Assembly: GCA_000149265.1 (NCBI GenBank)
Contig: CH003387.1
Span: 186,154-250,153, forward strand
From: Ciona savignyi
Taxonomy: Eukaryota; Chordata; Ascidiacea; Phlebobranchia; Cionidae
DNA length: 64,000 nucleotides
Reading direction: 5' to 3'
Part shown: in pieces, positions 55,008 through 64,000 of the stretch
How positions within the stretch are numbered: position 1 is the first letter of the stretch
Layout of the letters: every line of letters starts with the position of its first letter
Translations under genes and position numbers: made by a program
The notes under the pieces: model-generated
Databases searched by the model: none
What the model saw: the letters and a program-made list of their open reading frames with translations, nothing else
Told to the model about the DNA's origin: nothing

Positions 55008-55380
55008 ATGCGTGGAAAGTTTTCTATGCGAAATAATATTAACAAAATTGTCGTTACATTTTCAAAAACAACTTTACTCAAACAGTGCAAGTGTGTATTA
55101 AAAAGAAAACATACACCTTCAAAGGCGACTACGGCACAAGTTTTAGTGGAACAAAATATGGCAATAAAGCATAACGAAGTTTATTATTATCGGATTAATT
55201 CTTGGGGGTTCCAATCGTGGACAAGTAAACGAACAAACAATCGCATTTTCCTTCCACGTGACTCTAGTTAGTATAAGTCGTTATGCCATAAACATTTCTG
55301 AGAATTTTTTTTTTATTAATTTGCGTTAAATAATAAATAAATCGTTTGATTAATAGAAAAAAACTAAACCAAATTAACAA
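55008..55380. other. Interval without recognised gene
   Basis: An 87-codon plus-strand frame (55008-55271) is basic and Thr/Lys-rich with no domain. The 3' edge holds AT-rich flank of the 5S gene. Confidence 0.35.
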
Positions 55381-55383
55381 AAC

Positions 55384-55501
55384 GCCTACAACACCCGGTA
55401 TTCCCAGGCGGTCACCCATCCAAGTACTAACCGGGCCCGACGTTGCTTAACTTCCCAGATCGGACGAGATGGGGTGTTCTCAACGTGGTATGGTCGTAGG
55501 C
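55384..55501 (-). rRNA. 5S ribosomal RNA gene
   Basis: 118 nt on the minus strand, starting GCCTACGACCATACCACG and ending CCGGGTGTTGTAGGC. Internal control region intact: box A AGTTAAGCAACGTCGGGCC, box C GGATGGGTGACCGCCTGGGA. Ends pair (GCCTAC with GTAGGC). A TTTT terminator follows immediately (GTTTTG). RNA component of the large ribosomal subunit, made by RNA polymerase III. Only one copy is in the window and no array is visible. It could be functional or a well-preserved dispersed copy. Confidence 0.95.
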
Positions 55502-55504
55502 GAT

Positions 55505-55900
55505 AGTTGGTCGCGAAACAGCGCTTATAATCGCGATTAGGTGTGACGTAACACGAGTTCATTTAAGCACTGCCGTAGTGCCGTACCAGAACAGTTTATA
55601 TTACTTCTTTAGTTTGACTTTATATTAAGCGTAATAAACCTCACTCTTTAAAGTAATCAATTTCGACATAACGGTTTAGGACAACAAGTACAAAACAGCA
55701 ACCTGTAATTGAATATAAAACTTGCTGAAAACAAATTTTGATTTAGGTTTCTCCGGTATCAAATTAAGTTAGGTTTACGGTTTTTATAATGTATATTCAC
55801 CGTAGGCTGTTTTAACTCGTAAACTTCATTTCTATACATATACAGTAAATTAATATTAAAACACTACACCAGTTAGATTAACTGCGAAATTCTCACAACC
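55505..55900. other. 5' flank of the 5S gene, no gene seen
   Basis: AT-rich, no repeat or coding region recognised. Confidence 0.4.
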
Positions 55901-55902
55901 AG

Positions 55903-56190
55903 CCTGCCCGTTGGTCTAGCGGTTAAGTGCGTCGCCTTTCAACCAAAAAGGTTGCAGGGCGAAACTGGTCGCTAGCTAATCGGTTGTGTCCTTGGGCAAG
56001 GCACTTTACGGACATGGCCTGAACCCAGCGGATTAATGGGTTCTACTAAATTAAAGGAACGTGTCTATCATACACAACAAACTACAATAGCTCCGGTAAC
56101 CCGACAATGGGCGCGAGGTGATCTGGCGATTGCCCGTGTGTTAACCCCCTTGGTTTTCCCATTCACGGGGATAAACATGAATATCCTATC
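55903..56190 (+). repeat. SINE type A, reference full-length copy
   Basis: tRNA head with A box (TGGTCTAGCGGTTAAGTGCG) and anticodon-arm region (CGCCTTTCAACCAAAAAG); B-box-like GCAGGGCGAAAC; GGTCGCTAGCTAATCGG; body GTCCTTGGGCAAGGCACTTT, GAACCCAGCGGATTAATGGG; 3' part CAACAAACTACAATAGCTCC, GATCTGGCGATTGCCCGTGT; tail of ATCCTATCCTATCC repeats. Confidence 0.8.
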
Positions 56191-56199
56191 CTATCCCCT

Positions 56200-57580
56200 A
56201 TCCAGTCATTTTTGATTACTGATAGCCATCTTATAAGAAGAGACTAGAGAAAAAATTAAACATTAAAATAAATATTGAATTTATTTGTTTTAATTTATCC
56301 GATAAATGCCCGAACATCAAAACAGAATAATACCGCATCCATGTTATGAAAGAGCTCGGCACTCAAAATCATATGTCGATCGAGATTTTGAAGACACGCA
56401 AAAATGATGCCTGTGTATCTAACTGCTCTTTCGAATGTTCCTGTGGGGCCTTCCCGGATAAGTTCCAGTAAATGTATTTAATCTTCATTTGCACCTGCAT
56501 GGGGTCAAAGCTTTGTTTTAAAAAACAAAGTTTGAAAGTTTAAAAGGCTGGTTTGAAAAAAACTTTGGCAGACGGACAACTGAAATTATACTGCCGGATA
56601 AGGCTTACAAAATACGCTAGATGGCAGTCAAACATTGTGTTCCTTGTTGGTAGGGATTTATTGCGTAGGTGAGAAAACAAAATTTGAAGTAATGTCTTGG
56701 TGGTAGAATAGCAGGATTATGAAGAAATGCAATATTCTCCGCACATTATCTGCGACCGGTTATCGACATTGACCGTTCGTGGCCATGTAGAGAGTTCGAT
56801 TACGTGTGGAAAGTAGCAAAACGTCAGTTGTACTTAAAGCAACGTAAAACACATGCTCACGTCATATAATGCCCCGTCGAGTTGGGGCTATTACAGTATG
56901 TGGATAACACAACCGATAAGCCATTTGGTGGTAAATATGTTGGCATGAGTTGGACAGAATTTCAAGAGGACGCAATCTTGATTCAAATTCGTTTGTCAGT
57001 CGACCGGTTAAACATATTTCTCTTGATTCGGATGCTTTTGTGTGATGAGACGGGTGTTGTTACGATATTTACGCTGTAGGTCAAAGTATATACAAAACGA
57101 GGAAATAGGAACATAGGTATATAGTCCATGCGGTCTTTAAATGACTACAAAGTTTCAACGGATTTGTTTCAAACTTCGTTCGTTTCTTTTCGAGATTCAA
57201 GAAGAACTCTTGAACATTCGGTTTGGTTCGCTCGGCTTTCGTTCTCCATTTTTGCCTGGATGAACAACAATAATTTATGGCATTTCAGGAAAAACAGTAA
57301 TATCGCTCACTATATAGCAGCTGGAACATTCAAGCGACCACTGTCCAAGACAACCGGGCATAAAGCATATCATCACACTCGGTTGCGTAAATTGGTTTTC
57401 TCATATGCACAGTAGCCACAGCCGGGCGCAGTAACACAAAGCAATAAATTTAGACGAATCATCAGATACCACTGGGCTGGAACTATTCGTAAACTGGCTT
57501 ACTCGTGCCCACATACAATATGTGTACGAATGGTCAAACATGACTTTCAAGCATTGTCGTTTCGAAGACAGTTTGTGTAT
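56200..57580. other. Interval without confident gene; SINE A scrap at 56870
   Basis: GTCGAGTTGGGGCTATTACAGTATGT at about 56877 (in two parts GTCGAGTTGGGG and CTATTACAGTATGT) is a degenerate SINE A piece. A 95-codon frame at 57128-57415 has no domain or splice support. Confidence 0.35.
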
Positions 57581-57589
57581 AGGAGTCTA

Positions 57590-57640
57590 TGCATGCGTAT
57601 AGGCCGCGTTAACCATTCGGCTACACGTCCGTAAAACAAG
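57590..57640 (-). repeat. SINE type B, 5' half
   Basis: Minus strand GTGTAGCCGAATGGTTAACG with GCGGCCTATACGC following. Confidence 0.5.
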
Positions 57641-58067
57641 CATGTTCAATCGAATTTTTAAGTTATTGATATTTGATTGTCACCTAATGTTAATATTGGA
57701 CGATACTGGCACATGGAACCGCTAGAGGTGTATATATCCACTGGCTTTGTTGTTTGACAATGGACTTAAAGAGAAAGAGAACCAACTATAAATAGGCACA
57801 GTAGATATATCGTATGGTTAACCTACGTATTAGACTAATTCAATTTACCGGGTTAGGGGAAATAAGTGAATCAGCCGTTTGAATAACATTGCATAAACAC
57901 GCTAAAATAAACACAAGGTGACTAACATATTCTAAGATTGCAAAAAGAAACCAGCAGACTGTTGAAACTGAATATGAATGTAAACAAACATTTAATGTAA
58001 AGGAAGGATGCTCTTATTATTTGTTCCAAACTGGGAAATAAACAACATGTTTTTATGGGATTAACTG

Positions 58068-58497
58068 GTGAACCGATTTATACCAAGCTTACTCTTATTA
58101 GGAAAGGGGACTGGTAAAATGAAGTGGCGTATGACTTATAATATCAATTCTGTGACATTTATAACACATGGATCGCCATGCAAAGATAAGGAGAAACGAA
58201 CTACTAAATTCCCTATTGAGAATACTCAGTTTGTAAACAGATTTGCCTGTGGTATTCGCGACTTCATAGCTGAACGAACAAAGGTAAGATGGTACACTGT
58301 GCATTAAAATATATTACAGCAGTGTATATGGATGATAACTGTGTTTGCTTAGCACAAACGTATTGCCTTTTACTGCAAATATCTTACAATGCTTATCAAT
58401 TTTAGTTCCACTATAGTTGCAGCACCAAGTGGACTTTTATATTTGGCAACTCTTCTGTTTGTAGGACTGTGCTGTCATTTGTCGCATTAAAAGATAA
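58068..58497 (+). CDS. Possible small two-exon gene, 3' end
   Basis: An open frame to 58283 ends RDFIAERTK at a good donor (AAAG|GTAAGA). An acceptor (TTTGTAG) at 58464 gives a phase-0 second exon, DCAVICRIKR and a TAA at 58495-58497. The joined product has four cysteines (SPC, FAC, DC, IC) and is basic. The start is uncertain: the first ATG at 58068 may be internal. The minus strand of 58411-58711 also has open frames, so direction is not secure. No family recognised. Confidence 0.25.
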
Positions 58498-58519
58498 ACG
58501 AACAAGAGATTCTACTCCA

Positions 58520-59340
58520 ACGCACCTGTTCGGTATCGCTGTAGACGTTTGGTTCAATACGAACTCGTTTCCTCGACAAGTCGCGGAGCGGAAAAGCATA
58601 TTTGGGTTTTTTGTTGGTCTCAGTTTGTCCGTTGCCGGATCTGACGTAATATTCGCCACCGTCAGCGGAACCTCCTCGACTCAGTTTACGAACTCCCATG
58701 AAGTTGCTCAACCGTTTAGTGAAGTTCTGGAATGTTTAAACTCGTTTTCTTACAATCCTTTAAATAAGTGCAATAAAAATCTCATTAACCTTAATTTGTT
58801 TCGTTTAATCATTTAAACGTGACAATGATACAATTGTCAATATAACTATAAAGCGAATAGCAAGGCAAGTGATACTCACCGCGAATAAACATATTTATGA
58901 CCAAACCATCGGCAAGTATTGCAAACGCCTAGTCGAGTATAGTTTTAGTTTATTTTTTCGCTCCTTCGTTACAGTAAGGAAGAATAAAACAATTATTTTA
59001 CATTGAGGAGACAGGATAAAACGGCAAAACTACAGTAGTTAAAACACATCAGTAAATAAACACATTACAAATTAAGGAAAAAAACGATGTGGCCGTTAAA
59101 CCTTACATTAATACAAATACGTTTCAACGAAACAAATTAAATCAAAATTAATAATTAAATTTTGTGTTATTTAATACTTGAGTAAAAGTGTGCAAGCGCG
59201 ACCCAGTACTGAGGGGGGAGCCGGCTTTGGGATTAAGTGGAAAAAGAAAAACCCCCTAAAATGAAATTCCACCAGTGGTTAAAAAAAAAGGTATCAGACA
59301 TCCAATCAATTTAAAAGCGAATTCGACTCAGTTGTGGCAG
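58520..59340. other. Interval with ambiguous frames, otherwise AT-rich
   Basis: 58469-58816 plus and 58411-58711 minus are both open; neither shows a recognised domain. 58830-59340 shows nothing. Confidence 0.3.
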
Positions 59341-59353
59341 AAAATGGGTCACA

Positions 59354-62300
59354 TTAAAAGGTTCCCACATATTTAAATATCGTCGATAAAAAGTTGGAAT
59401 TCCTTCTCACCGGGTGTTCAGGACTGTTAGTTCCAGGGTTGTGTTGCAACGCGGTCGCCATGCTTCCTCTCCGCCCCATTCGCCTTCGCGCCATCGCTAA
59501 ACTATCCCTGAACCTGGTGCTGAAGTTGTGGCTGAGGAAGCTGTACAATATCGGGTTGATGGCCGCGTTTGAGAAGCTGAATGCGACCAGGAAGTGTTCG
59601 ATGCCGTAGCAAGGTGTCACCGAGAGATCAAGTCCTGCGAAGTTGAAGTTAATCTATTTAGACTTCATGAAACTTCATTGGTCTAATTAATTACTAGCTT
59701 GATATCATCATGACGGACGGTTTCAGTTGCTTAATCGCTTTTATGTGTATGTAACCTTTTTGTAAAATAAAGATTCTGAAAGTTGTATAACTCAACTAGA
59801 TTATCAGGCACCCAGCAAACTACACAAAGAATGTCCACAAACCTCTTATTTTGGCCAAGGTGAAGAGATGGTTGGGAAGCCAGCACACCACGAAACAAAT
59901 AACCAGCACAGCTACCATCCGCGTCACTCGTTTCCGCATGCTGATCGTGCGTTTGCCGGTCATGTTCGCTACTTTGTCCTCGGATGTTTGGAGTCGTCTC
60001 ACGATCATGACGTAGCTGATGGCTGCAGATAAGCAGGTGGGTAATGTGAGCTGGAAATACTTAACTCCTAGTTGTTCTGGGTTCGCGAACGACTAACAGA
60101 CAACAGATATTACACAACAATACTTTGATGATAATCAACAGGAACCCAAGATTCGAAGCTTTTTCGATAATAAATGTTTAAACAATTAGTAGTAAACATA
60201 GTTTCCCCAGTAATTAAGAAACAATGAACCATTTATACTTCATACCCCTTGACTTTATTATAGCTTTAGCAACTCCACTGTTACCATGATAACATATCTT
60301 ACGACGCCCGTGGTTAAAGCGGGGTTTCTCACTCAAATGAAAAAATCCCCAAACACTGTAATAGTTCCAGCAATCGAATGTAAATATGCGTTGCATTAAG
60401 ATACCTGCAGACATATAAAGTAGCCAATAAAGCAACTTACTTATCACAATAAACGGTAAAACGAATCCCACGATAAAATCGACCACGAGCCAAGTTTCGT
60501 AAACTTCAGTTTGATGTTTGTGGGAACAGGTATATTCGGTTTGGTTGAGAAACGGAAAACTTTTGTTGTCGAAATCGAATGCGTTTGACATCGAGTTGTA
60601 ATCGCTGTCCTGGAAGCTCGGAGAATTCGTGGTGGCCTCTTCGGCTGTGACGGTAATTTTGGTTTGGTTGATTTGGTCTTAATTCATCTTGTGTTCACTT
60701 TAAATTGCTAAAGTTATTACAGTGTGTATGGATGGTTTGTTCATTTATATTCTCGTAGGTGGAAAGCCAAGCTTTATCCACGGGTATCATAAGACACCTC
60801 ATGCTCACAGTCGAGTTGCTGGAGCTATTACAGTGTGTGTATGGTTGGTTCATATATATCCTCGTTGGTGGGAAGCCAGGCTTTATCCACTGATATCTCA
60901 AGACACCTAATGCTCACAGTCGTGTCTGGAGGTAAACATGCACATTTCATCCTTTCAAGTAAAATATATATTTCGAAATATCACGGGGATTTTAGTCCAT
61001 ATACTCGATTTACATTGTGGGATTACGAACACAGGAATTAGCTTTGGACTCAGCTGTTTCGCCTAAAAAATGGCGGCCATTCGTGCAGTGTACCACGCAC
61101 ACAAACACGGTGCTGTAATAACGATATAAGTTCTGCCCTCAATCATTTCTCATGTGTAATATGCAAAATATAGTTAATGACACTGTACAGGGATACAGTT
61201 CACGACCTATTCCGTATCGCAATTACATTCGGTAAAATGCATGTCAATTTAACAATTTGCGATATTATACCACTGTAATTCAATTAAACATGGCATGTTC
61301 GTATATTAATGCTACATGATGAGATATGAAACAACAGAACGGCTGATATTGTATGTTGGTCGGCGGGGATTCGGTCACGAAGTATTTATTATTAACAGCT
61401 ATACCCAAGGGTAAACGACGACAGTGAGTAACCACGTGACCATAGAAGTGATTATATGACAACTATCAGTTCAAACTGTTAATTTGGTTTACTGGATCGG
61501 TGATCCGGAGGGTTAATTTATTGGGATCGTGTATGCTGAAAGTTGGTGTATGTTGTTGGTATATGTTGAGTACAGACGTTTAAGTTGGTCGCAGTTCCAA
61601 AATTAAGATAAAATCGAAAAGGAAGACGCAACCATCAAATATCAAACACATGTATGACACTGCAATAGCTTCTGTCCACCCAATATTGCATTAAACATAT
61701 CTATTTCGATCCCACTTAACTCCGCGTATTTATATATGGAATTGGTATATGAATCGGTCGCGTTAGCCACACGACCGTTCATAGACATTTTATTTCATTG
61801 CCCCTTGTTGCCCCAACTATGGCGATGAACATGTCTACCGTCTTCGAGTATGTTAGAGCAGAGTTTAGCGGCAAGGGCACCAAGGTTAAGAAGGTCGGAT
61901 TCAAGGTGAAAAACTATTTTACAAACTTTGTTCTGTGACAGGTTCGTCGAACAACTGATCGTCCACAGCGGTGGTAACTTCAACTGGATCCATGTCGTAG
62001 TCGGAGGCGCTGTTGGAACAGAATCTAAGTGAAGTTGTCTCATACTTGGAAGGTTTGGTAGCATATGTATTACGGACGGTTAATTTCCACTAATTCGTAA
62101 TTGTAGTCCAATAGCCGGTGACAGGGTATAACTTTCCCAGTGATTGTCAATAATTGGACTAAAATTCTTAACAAGGTTTTGGCCAGAGGTCCAGTGGTGC
62201 TAGGTTTGTTACTAGGCTCGTTAAACAAAGTAAATGACAACGGCCTTTAAGGATTTTCATTATCCCATGGATGTGAAAATGTTGGGGCATGCGTAAGACG

Positions 62301-62598
62301 GGTGTAAGCAAAACACCCCATAGTTATGGTCGGGTAACTGGAGTCATTGCCTTGTGTTGTATATAAAGTTTTCACTTTCGCTCAAGACATTGAACACAGG
62401 CAAAAACGAAAAATCCACTTACACGAAGATGTATGTTTCCGAGGCGTTGAACTTCACATAGCCCGGGAACATGAGTCGACAAATAGTCCGATCGACTACC
62501 TCTTCGGTCCGAGCATACATCAGGATCGGAAGCGTCATGCAACCAGCAGCGAACCAAACCACCGCACACACAATCATCGTGCGTTTGCGCGTTCGTAA
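59354..62598 (-). CDS. Rhodopsin-class peptide GPCR, 3' exons (partial)
   Basis: Class A G-protein-coupled receptor in the plasma membrane. Exons: 62598-62423 (end of loop 2 and TM4, MIVCAVVWFAAGCMTLPILM, then TICRLMFPG with the loop-2 Cys); about 60502-60441 (TM5, WLVVDFIVGFVLPFIVI); 60022-59843 (rest of TM5 ISYVMIVRRLQ, loop 3 KRTISMRKRVTRM, TM6 FVVCWLPNHLF); 59634-59354 (CYGIEHF, TM7 SNAAINPILYSF, tail). Splice phases agree at 60441/60022 (Thr) and 59843/59634 (Gly). CWLP and NPILY are the family signatures; the sequence suggests a peptide receptor of the somatostatin/opioid/galanin-like group, ligand unknown. TM1-TM3 lie upstream, beyond the window. The start of the TM5 exon is uncertain. 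Confidence 0.85.
60441..60680 (-). CDS. Alternative long form of the GPCR TM5 exon
   Basis: The TM5 frame stays open upstream to about 60680 and encodes a Ser/Thr-rich extracellular-like stretch with NQT and NKS sequons and EYTCSHKHQTEVYETW. It carries its own Cys before TM5. If used instead of the short form (acceptor after CTGAAG, about 60503) the extracellular loop 2 would be much longer and start out of phase with the TM4 exon. It may be an alternative exon or untranslated intron. Confidence 0.35.
60716..60931 (-). repeat. Tandem duplication of a SINE A-related 111-bp unit
   Basis: Units at 60716-60826 and 60827-60931 share ATTACAGTGTGTATGG, a GGTGGGAAGCCAGGCTTTAT-type block and CACCTCATGCTCACAGTCG. 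The GAGCTATTACAGTGTGTG core is the SINE A 3' region. In a GPCR intron or upstream of its TM5 exon. Confidence 0.7.
61040..61650. other. GPCR intron sequence, nothing else seen
   Basis: Part of the intron between the TM4 and TM5 exons; no repeat assigned. Confidence 0.4.
61735..61790 (-). repeat. SINE type B, 5' half
   Basis: Minus strand ACGGTCGTGTGGCTAACGCG then ACCGATTCATATACCAATTC. In a GPCR intron. Confidence 0.55.
61910..62064 (-). CDS. Doubtful extra exon in the GPCR locus
   Basis: A minus-strand frame reads KPSKYETTSLRFCSNSASDY and DPVEVTTAVDD, ending EPVTEQSL and a TAA. Acidic, Ser/Thr-rich, like a receptor tail or extracellular segment, but splice sites are poor. Could be an alternative 3' exon or noise. 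Confidence 0.2.
62250..62365 (-). repeat. SINE type A, 3' fragment
   Basis: CCCCATAGTTATGGTCGGGT, AACTGGAGTCATTGCCTTGT and GTTGTATATA follow the order of 1320-1385. In a GPCR intron, next to the TM4 exon. Confidence 0.5.
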
Positions 62599-62639
62599 CT
62601 GGTGAAGAGAAAGCTTTACAAAAGAGTTAGTTGCGGTTT

Positions 62640-63880
62640 GGACGGAAAATACGAGGTTAAATCCATATTTTATGGGATATTTAGTTTTCTTATTTATATT
62701 CTGGCGGATAGGAAAATGCTATTGAACGGGAGATAAACGATCATTGTCGGACAATCTAGTAGTAAGCTAGATATGTCGAGATAAATCTATGGATACCACA
62801 CAACAAACGACATTGTGTCATGACTGCTCATAATACACCCATTAGCTGTTAGACATCATCCATTAGGCTTATAGACCGATGTTATAGATCGGTGGAAACA
62901 CTTCCTTGATGATTTTAGTTTTAACCATTTCCCAAATCGACGGTTAACTTGGCAAAGGAAGTGACATTTTGTCCTTTTTGGCTACAAAAGTGACAAAATT
63001 ACATCAAATGTCTCGTGAAAGTGGGAGGGCGACAGCCACGGCTATAATAGCGGAGGAAATCGTTAAATATCGACACGTTTCAAGTTGCGATAACTTTTGT
63101 AATCTTAGATCTTGAAAGTGGGCATTTCGTCAATAAATTGTTCTGTGATTAGAGGTGGCGTTTTCGACAAAATTAAATATAGGTGGAAGGTTATAAAGTG
63201 ATTAAACGAAGCTTCATTATAAAATAGAATATTTGATGTCGATTTTCAATTGTTTCCCCCAGGTATAAATACAGGTGAAGCGCTTATAAAGGGTGGGTTG
63301 ACATGGAAATTCAAGAAATGCGTTTTATAAGTAGGAATATGGCCGGTCTTCGTACATTCCTTTGTGTATTTGTAAGGTACGGTTCAATTTTTATATCACA
63401 TCATTAACATTACAAGGAATCTCAAACAAATAAAAGTCAGTTCCTAATTAATCTTGACGTTAAATTACACTGGATCGCTTAATGACCGCTGCCAGGGTCA
63501 GTTGGTACTAAAGTGTCTTAAAATACTGAAGTTATAAAACGCTGCCATGATTCCAATAATCAGACTGTGTGCACGAGGTAATATAACGACTTTCATTATC
63601 CCACTTCTAAGGTAAACACAAAATCTTATTGTCATAAACAACTTCACTGCAACGATATAATGTCCAGTATACCATATTTATAAGTGTACTATGATATGTT
63701 ATTTTGGTCATTGTCAGATATAAAAATTTGCGACAATATAAAAGATCACACTTTAAGGAAAACGACGAAAATGTTTTCATTGATTGTAATACAGTTATTG
63801 GAAAAAGTATTAGTTGTAACTGCAAATGTAATAGTGAAATGGGTTAAACGTTGGAATCTATTACAAGTTAACCGAACCAA
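62640..63880. other. Interval upstream of the TM4 exon, nothing recognised
   Basis: Expected to be GPCR intron. No transmembrane-coding exon was found on the minus strand. Confidence 0.4.
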
Positions 63881-63884
63881 TGTA

Positions 63885-63985
63885 CCGTCGTGTGGCAGAA
63901 TGGTTAACGCGACCGATACAAACACCAATTCCATACAAAAACGGTCTTGTGGACGAACCCATTATGAGTTCGAGACCAAGCGAAA
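63885..63985 (+). repeat. SINE type B, reference copy
   Basis: CGTGTGGCAGAATGGTTAAC and GCGACC (A box), spacer AAACACCAATTCCATACAAA, AACGGTCTTGTGGACGAACC, then the B box GAGTTCGAGACC. A-to-B spacing far exceeds a tRNA's. Confidence 0.7.
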
Positions 63986-64000
63986 AGAGATAACCGAATC

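Noticed and set aside
57128-57415. 95-codon plus-strand frame
   Set aside because: No domain, no splice or promoter support, and ordinary length for chance in this composition.
62372-62569. Frameshift in the GPCR TM4 exon
   Set aside because: Rereading the reverse strand base by base shows an uninterrupted frame from 62598 to 62423; the 65-codon minus-strand frame there is a different reading frame.
1-64000. CRISPR array, operon or phage
   Set aside because: No regular spacer array and no prokaryotic gene layout; the content is eukaryotic.

Overview
The window is metazoan nuclear DNA: AT-rich, with spliced genes (GT-AG introns of 69 bp and up), tRNA-derived SINEs, a Pol III 5S rRNA gene and many animal-type DNA transposons. 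The mix (a compact class A GPCR gene, THAP-bearing transposons, hAT, pogo, Harbinger, Ty3/gypsy, several SINE families) fits an invertebrate such as a tunicate, but nothing here fixes the species. There is no prokaryotic or operon organisation.

Most of the window is a nested transposon landscape. 0-9.2 kb: SINEs, a non-autonomous hAT (2932-3761) inside an inverted-repeat unit, and two Harbinger transposase relics meeting tail to tail near 7.9 kb. 9.5-14.05 kb: an element with about 540-bp terminal inverted repeats, a TTAA target duplication and a THAP fragment, interrupted by a near-complete Buster-type hAT (10075-12581). 15.1-17.0 kb: a ZMYM1-like hAT relic split by a small hAT. 18.5-22.7 kb: an hAT shell holding an older element, itself split by two opposite copies of an element made of about 335-bp tandem repeats; a third copy lies at 32.0-33.8 kb. 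34.4-38.1 kb: Ty3/gypsy element A (minus), broken by hATs. 41.1-46.2 kb: an element with terminal inverted repeats and a THAP exon, holding a complete but decayed pogo-type transposon (42059-45350). 46.2-47.7 kb: a decayed CACTA-like transposase and a long tRNA-derived foldback. 48.4-51.8 kb: a two-gene element with a THAP+DDE transposase facing a SWIM+YqaJ nuclease gene (ISL2EU-type). 51.9-55.0 kb: Ty3/gypsy element B (minus), broken by two hATs.

Likely host genes are few: a 50-codon secreted-peptide ORF with a TATA box (minus, 23982-23830), a 5S rRNA gene (minus, 55501-55384), a possible small two-exon gene near 58.1-58.5 kb, and the 3' exons of a rhodopsin-class peptide GPCR (minus, 62598-59354) whose 5' exons lie beyond the window.

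Three similar non-autonomous hAT copies and a full hAT all have perfect 8-bp target duplications, most with central TA, so much of the nesting order can be read directly. THAP DNA-binding domains occur in three separate transposon contexts.
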